Shown: positions 58,009-64,000 of the stretch, piece after piece | Layout of the letters: each line of letters starts with the position of its first letter | Numbering within the stretch: the first letter of the stretch is position 1 | NCBI GenBank assembly: GCA_021521415.1 | Contig: JAIQDT010002046.1 | Coordinates: 216,501-280,500, forward strand | DNA length: 64,000 nucleotides | Origin: Bidens hawaiensis | Lineage: Eukaryota > Streptophyta > Magnoliopsida > Asterales > Asteraceae | Direction: 5' to 3' | The notes under the pieces: generated by a model | Database searches by the model: none | What the model saw: the letters and a program-made list of their open reading frames with translations, nothing else | Told to the model about the DNA's origin: nothing | Position numbers and translations under genes: made by a program

Positions 58009-59089
58009 AAATAACTTAAGTGAACCAGAGTATAGAAACTCCGAAACCATAAACACCCAATCAACCCAGCAAACAAGAATAATACGTCGATTAAAGTCTA
58101 CCAAGGGTATCCGAATCGCATTCCGATCACAAATGATTATGCATCGACTATATAAACACCGTATATCATAAATAAATTAGGATTTTAAACTCGGAAAACC
58201 CTTAAAACAGAAATATATATAATTAGTCTATTCAAATAACACCATTTTTGACGAAAATGACATAGATATGATCTTTTATACCTTAGCAACACAATGATAT
58301 ACTTGAAAGTTCGAAAATCAAAGGTCGAAAAATTCAGAGAAAATTTGAAAAGGGTTGCTTTAGGTTGAAGAAAGATGATGAATAGTGAAGGGACGGTTCG
58401 TGTATATGTCTTATATAACCTTACACACTATCCTAGGCACGCTTTGTACGAATCAACCTGATTCGTTTGAATTTTCAATAGTGAATTAAGTAATTTATTC
58501 CAATTTGTTACGTCAGAGTAGCGAACAAGACATGAATCGTGTCTTGATTCGTTAAATATCTATAACGAAGTAGAGGTGATTCGTTACAGAGTGCAGAAGC
58601 GAATTAGGTGAGCGAACTTGAGATTAGTTCGCTAAAGAATCACCTAGTTCGTTATCTATACTTAAGAATTAGCTGTTAACGAATTAAAAATTTATTTAAT
58701 TTTAAACTAAATAATTAAATGAATTAAATAAAGAATAAATATAACTTAAATGAATTACCGAGAATTTTTTTTATCCCGATAATTGAATACTTTAACAATC
58801 CGTTTCACGTTTTCGAAACATAACTTAAATTATTAAATAATATGTAAAGAAAGAAAGATATAATAGTTTTGGTATTTTGTAAAAATCTTAAAGAATGTAT
58901 GTACAAGGAAGTATCCGAACATTTAAAAAAAAAGAACAATCTTTTTGTGTTTTTCTATGATTTATCAAAAGCAGTACATATTTTTATGTTTTTGTTGAGT
59001 TTGAGCAGAGAATCATATTGACCACCGTGCCCTTCCATCATAGTTTTATATTTCAGCGATATTATGACTAGCGTTAAGTCGGTCATTGG
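58009..59089 (-). mobile_element. Diverged LTR-like sequence
   Basis: The minus strand has a TATA-like GGTTATATAAGACATATACA at about 58412-58431. Upstream, in 58440-58690, are several TTCGTTA/TAACGAA and TTCGCTA/TAGCGAA inverted repeats like those of element A and E LTRs. No ends can be fixed. Probably an older relative; no coding. Confidence 0.4.
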
Positions 59090-59660
59090 TATTGTTGTCC
59101 ACTTAAATCTAATTACAGACTTTCAAGTGTTTTTGTGATATGATTAATTTGTTCAATTATAGCACAGAATATCAGAAACTCTCAGCCTCTAATCTCAGTT
59201 CAAGCTTAATTTGATTTTTTCCATATCACCCCAACTTGACTTAAACCGTTATATTATTGATCAAAATTTGTTTTTATAAAAATTTATGAGCAATGCAATG
59301 ATTTTCTGTTACTATGAGTGAATATGCACGAGTCCATCTGTTGGCTTACATACATTGTATCCCCTGGGGTCCGTTTCTTAATGGTATTAAGACGCGCACA
59401 AGGGAGGAACAATGTATGACTAACAGTGAATTTTGATCAAGTCAGTAATTTGGATTTGTACGAGGTACAGCAGTGATCAAGTTTAATGACTTTGGGTTTG
59501 CTCTAAAAGCGAATGAAATGTCCATACATATGAATACCCAGATGATTAAGCCGCATAAAGACTCACAGTGTCCAGAACCTCAAAGCTTGTTATTTGCTTT
59601 ATTTTATTTTTGGTTTATCAAACAAGTATAAGGCTTGAGTATGACAGGTTATTACATTTC
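59090..59660. repeat. Second copy of element E 3' region
   Basis: Direct copy of 52010-52850 with many small differences. Shared words include TTGTTGTCCACTTAAA, CACCCCAACTTGACTTAAACC, TCCGTTTCTTAATGGTA, GAATACCCAGATGA and AGGCTTGAGTATG. Cut on the right by the copia LTR at 59669. Confidence 0.75.
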
Positions 59661-59829
59661 TGCCATCCTGTTGGGTCAAGAGTTTGACCCAAATGAGGAG
59701 ATTTGACCTAAACGAAGAATATGGAAGATTGGAATCTTCTCAACCTCCTCAGAAACTGCTAAGTATTGAATCCGAGCACACCTTGGACCTTCGAGTAAGC
59801 TTTTACTTAGCCGAGTACGAGATTTTGCC

Positions 59830-60400
59830 TCCCGGACAAGGTTTACTTCTAATAGTCTTCTTAAGTGGATATCCGAGCAAGGTATGCTTTTTAGTGATTT
59901 CCGAGTAAGGTTCATTGATTTGGCATATCCGAGTAAGGTTCACTTTGTCAAGCAGGGTTGTTCTTCAAGACCAAGTATTTTACTCTTCCGAGTAAGGTTC
60001 GGTCAACCAAGTCCAAGAAGCCAAGTAATTGGAAGACCGGGCAAGGTATTCTTTAATAATTATGGTCCGAGTATACTTGATGAGTTAATAGAATATCTTT
60101 AAGTTATCTCGAGTAAGGTTCTGCTCAAGTAAGGTATGTACTCCCGAGTACGCCTTATCAATAAGTTGTTCAACTGTCAATGAGCTGAACAGGACCATAG
60201 AAGAACAGGGTTGCTCGTAAGGATTTGTCGAGCAAAGTTTGATAAGTCCAAGAAGGTTGAAGTCTACTCGGTGAATATTTTACTCAGTAAAATATTCTTT
60301 AAGTAAAGTCTACCCGGAAACTGATTCCGAGTACACTTCTATGTTTACCAAGTCTGAAGGAAGGCCGGGTACACTGCGTACTCGGAGACTGAAGTTTAAT
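59830..60400. repeat. CCGAGTAAGGTTC repeats in copia LTR U3
   Basis: At least ten variants of CCGAGTAAGGTTC / CCGAGCAAGGTATGC / CCCGAGTACGCC at irregular 25-60 bp spacing. They fill the enhancer region upstream of the TATA box at 60518. Confidence 0.85.
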
Positions 60401-60512
60401 GAAAAGCCTACCCGGAAGACTTGTTTTACACTTAGTATATTTTTGAATATGTAAATTGAATATGTACTATCGGATAGGGTTTCTAGAAGGAATGACAGCT
60501 TGTCCTAGGTTG

Positions 60513-60535
60513 GCAGGCCTATAAATAGAATATTT
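60513..60535 (+). promoter_or_regulatory. TATA box of copia LTR
   Basis: GGCCTATAAATAGAATA, a consensus plant TATA box about 390 bp before the LTR end. It marks the U3/R border shortly downstream. Confidence 0.75.
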
Positions 60536-60912
60536 AGGGCACGCCGCCAAAGGAGACTGACACGAGAGACGAAAATACGGATAAGACCGACACATTAATT
60601 GAGAGAATATTTTGTGTGTGACGGCTGTCCTAGGATTCCTTCTAAACCCTAATCGATTATCCTTTTGTATGATTAACGTTATATAAATGGAAATCTTTTG
60701 AGTGAATCCTTCGTGTGTCTTCGTATTTTGAATATTCATTGCAACCGTATGTTTGTTATTGATTCCGCCTTTAACAAACGGTCATCTTTCTAAACATAGT
60801 AACCCGTTATTAACTCGCTTGTCAACACGATTAATTTTGTGTGAGTTATGACATGATTGATTAAGATCCGATCCGAATCGACCATACATTCAAGAATTCG
60901 GGACCTGACAAG

Positions 60913-60924
60913 TGGTATCAGAGC
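60913..60924 (+). other. Primer binding site of copia element
   Basis: TGGTATCAGAGC, exact complement of the plant initiator Met tRNA 3' end, two bases after the LTR end. Confidence 0.92.
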
Positions 60925-61209
60925 AGTTTGCTGCTATTTTTAGAAAGATTGTTGCTGATTAAGTTTTGAGAAGAATGACGTAAGCAAAGCACTGTTCGAT
61001 TGAGTTGTGACGTCAGAAGCTCTGTTCTTCATTTTTCTTCCAGATCTATAAGTTTTAGGTGTTTTCTTTTCCTTATTTCACTTAAAGCTTTGATTTTTAT
61101 TGTTGAATCTTGTTCTATTCATATCAGACAACTCAGATCTTAGAATTTATTCTCAGATCTGATTGTTTTACTCTATTTTTGATAAGAACTTAACTTTTAT
61201 TTTAAGAAA
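60925..61209 (+). other. Untranslated leader of copia element
   Basis: 285 bp between PBS and gag ATG, T-rich, with the word CAGATCT three times. No ORF of note. Confidence 0.7.
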
Positions 61210-62094
61210 ATGTCTGGATATGAGGAACAAGAGGTGTCTACTAATAAGATACCTAGATTGTATGGTCAGGAGAACTTTACCAAGTGGAAAGTGCTTTTTG
61301 AGGCTGCTGTTTGGTATAATGATGTGGATATGTGGAATTCTATCAAGAATGGTCCACAAGCTGCCGTTGAAGAAGGTGCTAATGCAAATGCTATTGCTGC
61401 TGTCAGAGAAAGAATGAGAAAAGTTGATGACAGAGCATTGGCTATGCTCAAACTTGGTCTGTCATGGGAAATCCTCACAAAGGTTGCACATCATCAAAGT
61501 GCTAAGGCAATGTATGATGCAATCCTTGAGATGTATGAAGGGAACACTGAATTGAAGAAGAAAAAGCAAATGACTGAGAATGTGAGAAGAAGTAAATCAC
61601 CTCAGAAGCAAAAGCAGGTGATAATGGAGAACCAGTCATTGAAATTTACCAAAAATACTCATTCAGTCAAGTCTGATGGGTCACAAGAATCATCAGGCAG
61701 TGAGAAATCAAGAAGAAAAACTGTATATCAAATAAAGAAACAAGCTGTACTCACTGGTGATGAAAAGTTCTTGTTAAAACATGGATATGAACCACAAGGT
61801 TTCACATGGAAACCTAGACCTGAAGCTAAAGTTGAAGCTGTGACTGATGTAAGAGACTTCTCAGAAACTAAGGACTATGTCTTACAAGAAAAGATAACTG
61901 CCTCAGTTGAGCTTGACAATTCAGCTTCACTTGTCAAGACACCAAGAGAGTGTGGATATGAGACTGACAAGTCTATAAATCTGGAAATCACTCATGAAGA
62001 TCCTGAACCGACTACACTCACTTCCCAAGCTGCCACTGAAACTGACACTGATAAGTTGCAAGTTGATGAAGCTTGCATCTCATCACTGAACTAA
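61210..62094 (+). CDS. Copia gag, short form without zinc knuckle
   Basis: 294 codons from ATG 61210 to TAA 62092-62094. The N-terminal half resembles the copia-type gag domain: IPRLYGQENFTKWKVLFEAA at residues 13-32, the VDDRALAMLKLGLSWEILTK region around 70-95, and SAKAMYDAILEMYEGNTELK at about 97-118. The domain then breaks off into a charged Lys/Ser/Gln-rich segment (KKKKQMTENVRRSKSPQKQK). No CCHC zinc knuckle is found anywhere, although autonomous copia gags normally have one. The C-terminal half is acidic and unrecognised. It overlaps the pol frame by about 25 nt. Intact frame, so it may be expressed. It is possibly an internally deleted gag, or a gag whose knuckle is lost. Confidence 0.8.
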   Translation: MSGYEEQEVSTNKIPRLYGQENFTKWKVLFEAAVWYNDVDMWNSIKNGPQAAVEEGANANAIAAVRERMRKVDDRALAMLKLGLSWEILTKVAHHQSAKAMYDAILEMYEGNTELKKKKQMTENVRRSKSPQKQKQVIMENQSLKFTKNTHSVKSDGSQESSGSEKSRRKTVYQIKKQAVLTGDEKFLLKHGYEPQGFTWKPRPEAKVEAVTDVRDFSETKDYVLQEKITASVELDNSASLVKTPRECGYETDKSINLEITHEDPEPTTLTSQAATETDTDKLQVDEACISSLN

Positions 62095-64000
62095 TCAAAT
62101 TTCTCTTTGTGCAGGAACAGGCCACTCCATTGAATGATATATGGTATATGGATAGTGGTTGTTCTAGGCACATGACTTGTGACAAGAGGTCACTTGTGAA
62201 TTATGTAGAGATTTATGAGGGTCCAGTTGCCTTTGGGAGTGATGAAAATGGTGGAAAGATTGTGGGTAAATGGATATTGACAAATGGGAAGGTGTCTTTT
62301 GACAATGTCTTTCATGTTGAGGGACTACAATACAATTTGTTGAGTATATCTCAAATGTGTGATAAGGGTTACAAAGTCAGTTTTGATGATTCTCATTGTT
62401 TCAATTTAAAACCTGAGTTTGTGATTCCACCTGAAATGATTATGATGATGGCACCAAGAAATGGCAACTTGTATGAGTTGAATATGAAAGATGCTATTTC
62501 AAGAGGTGGTGCATGTTTTGTTTCCAAAGCCACTGAAAATGAGTCAAAATTGTGGCATAGGAAACTGTGTCATGTAAACTTAAAGAACATGAATAAACTG
62601 GTCAAGGGTGAACATGTGATTGGTTTACCTACAAGAGAATTTAAGTTTGATGATCATTGTGACTCATGTCAGAAGGGAAAACAACACAAGTCTACTCATA
62701 AGACAAAGCTCATCAATTCAATTGATCAACCACTTGAGTTACTTCACATGGATCTCTTTGGTCCTGTGAGTGTACCAAGTATTGGAAAGAAGAGATACTG
62801 TTTGGTGATCATTGATGACTATTCAAGATATACTTGGGTTTATTTTCTATGTACCAAAGATGAGACTGCTGAGTTGATTAAAGGTTGTGTTACAATGATT
62901 GAAAACAAACTGAATAAGAAAGTGAAGATGATGAGAAGTGACAATGGTACTGAGTTCAAGAATGGAGTTATGGAAGAATTTTGTAATCTGAAAGGAATAA
63001 TGCAACAATTTTCAGCTCCAAGAACTCCTGAACAAAATGGTGTTGCAGAAAGGAGAAACAGAACACTAATAGAAGCTGCAAGAACCATGTTGGCTGATGC
63101 TAACTTACCTGTCACATTATGGGCTGAAGTAATCAACAGTGCTTGTTATGTTCAGAACAGAGTGCTTGTGAACAAAAGGCATGATAAAACTCCTTATGAG
63201 ATTTTCAACAATAGAAAGCCTTACATCAAGTTCTTAAAGCCCTTTGGCTGCAAATGCTTTTTATTGAACACTAGAGACTATTTGAACAAGTTTCAAACTA
63301 AGTCACTAGATTGTATCTTTGTTGGATATTCTACTCACTCAAAGGCATACAGAGTTTATGTGAAAGATCACATGAGTGTGATAGAGTCATCTGACATTAT
63401 TTTTAATGAGAATCAATTCAACACAGTCAGTGGTGCAACATGGCTGTTTGATCATGAAAAGTTAATAAAGTCGTTCAAGATTTATTCTGAAGACTTTGAT
63501 GATACATTCTACAAGACCAGTGTACTTGAAGAAAATAAGAAGAAAGAACTGGACTTGGAAAAATTGTGGAAAAAGATTGCTAGGAAAGAAAAGGAATACA
63601 CTTTTGTGAAAAGCTCCTCAAACAATGACATTGAACAAGATCAGGAAATGACAAGTCAAGATAGTTCTTATGTACAAAATGATCATGTTCAGAATGGGAG
63701 TGACACAGGCAATAAATCAAATGATGAAGAAGCTGCAACAACAGCAAGATTTCAAGACTTATTTCAAAGCTTGAATCTGGAAAACAATGGTGCATCTACT
63801 TCAGGACAAACCAATGATGAAGCACCAGAGTTTCATGATGCAGAAGCTGATTTGATCATTGAAGAACCTGAAATCAATGAAACAAATCTTGACACAAATT
63901 TGTCTACAAATATGATAATACAAACTCCTACTGTTGAAAAGAATCATCCTGCTGAAAATATCATTGGTGACTTGCATGAAAGAGTAACAAGAAGTCATTC
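62070..64000 (+). CDS. Copia pol: protease and integrase, continues past window
   Basis: Open for about 640 codons in the -1 frame relative to gag and still open at the window edge; RT and RNase H must lie beyond. Protease: DIWYMDSGCSRHMTCDKRSL, with active-site Asp in DSG. GAG-pre-integrase zinc region: LWHRKLCHVNLKNMNKLVKG and CDSCQKGKQH (HHCC). Integrase core: LLHMDLFGPVSVPS (Asp), MMRSDNGTEFKNG (Asp), TPEQNGVAERRNRTLIEAAR (Glu). All three catalytic residues are present. A linker rich in Asn/Asp/Glu follows from about 63550. No stop or shift is seen. There is no ATG at its start; it would be reached by -1 frameshifting in the 25-nt overlap or by splicing to the acceptor-like TTTCTCTTTGTGCAG at 62100-62114. 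Confidence 0.9.
62100..62114 (+). promoter_or_regulatory. Possible 3' splice site at gag/pol junction
   Basis: TTTCTCTTTGTGCAG, a strong pyrimidine tract with CAG, six bases after the gag stop and at the start of the clearly homologous pol sequence. Could let pol be expressed from a spliced RNA; inference only. Confidence 0.4.

Larger units (their letters stand above)
59669..60910 (+). mobile_element. 5' LTR of Ty1/copia element (1242 bp)
   Basis: Starts TGTTGGGTC and ends GACCTGACA (imperfect inverted ends), directly followed by a primer site. U3 carries many CCGAGTAAGGTTC repeats. TATA box CCTATAAATAGAA at 60518-60530, so transcription probably starts near 60550. The left flank is CCATCC; the right flank of the element is outside the window. 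Confidence 0.85.

Noticed and set aside
1..64000. A defence, toxin-antitoxin or phage-like system
   Set aside because: No such genes; the window is plant repeat DNA. The Argonaute remnant is eukaryotic AGO-like with introns and is not part of a defence operon.

Overview
The window is intergenic, repeat-dominated nuclear DNA from a flowering plant. It has long AT-rich stretches, LTR retrotransposons nested in one another, tRNA-derived SINE copies, MITE-like elements, and decayed plant genes that keep their introns. The style of several retrotransposon proteins reminds me of Asteraceae genomes, but that is an inference from memory. There are no bacterial operons, no CRISPR array, no rRNA and no functional tRNA gene. 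I see no intact host gene. The only open coding frames of any length belong to transposons.

Layout. 1-3667: decayed internal ORF and 3' LTR of a plus-strand element (A). 3668-4316: promoter half of a minus-strand LTR of the family starting TGTAACATCC (family D). 4437-11952 and 24237-31398: two copies of one duplicated block. Each holds a dead minus-strand gag element (F), a tRNA-type SINE, and a plus-strand LTR (G). 12765-16182: AT-rich DNA without genes. 16183-24236: a minus-strand Ty3/gypsy element (D) with both LTRs, PBS, PPT and pol remnants. Its 5' LTR is fused to the U3 of element F at the promoter. 31399-37061: a minus-strand chromovirus-type Ty3/gypsy element (C) with 3' LTR and a frameshifted pol, missing its 5' end. 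37068-49500: the least transposon-rich part. It holds fragments of three plant genes: HMG-CoA synthase (plus), RanBP1 (minus) and an Argonaute (minus). It also holds a solo LTR with a perfect 5-bp target duplication and a fold-back element. 49585-51880: two more LTR pieces. 51881-58008: a minus-strand gag-protease-only element (E) with the Athila-type primer site TGGCGCCGTTGCCGGGGA. 58009-59660: related LTR and element debris. 59669-64000: the 5' LTR, PBS, gag and first part of pol of a Ty1/copia element that runs off the window and is the youngest-looking element here.

The relative order of some events can be read directly. Both copies of the duplicated block share the same stop codons in gag and the same SINE, so those predate the duplication. 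A 386-bp MITE is present only in the first copy, and element C interrupts only the second, so those came later.

I found no convincing new biological system. The most notable signals are: arrays of short hairpins in the U3 of the A/E-type LTRs whose stems differ between copies on both arms; the hybrid LTR joining elements F and D; the intron-bearing Argonaute and RanBP1 pseudogenes; and the unusual gag and gag/pol junction of the copia element. All exon calls and homologies come from translating and reading the sequence by eye. None was searched against a database.
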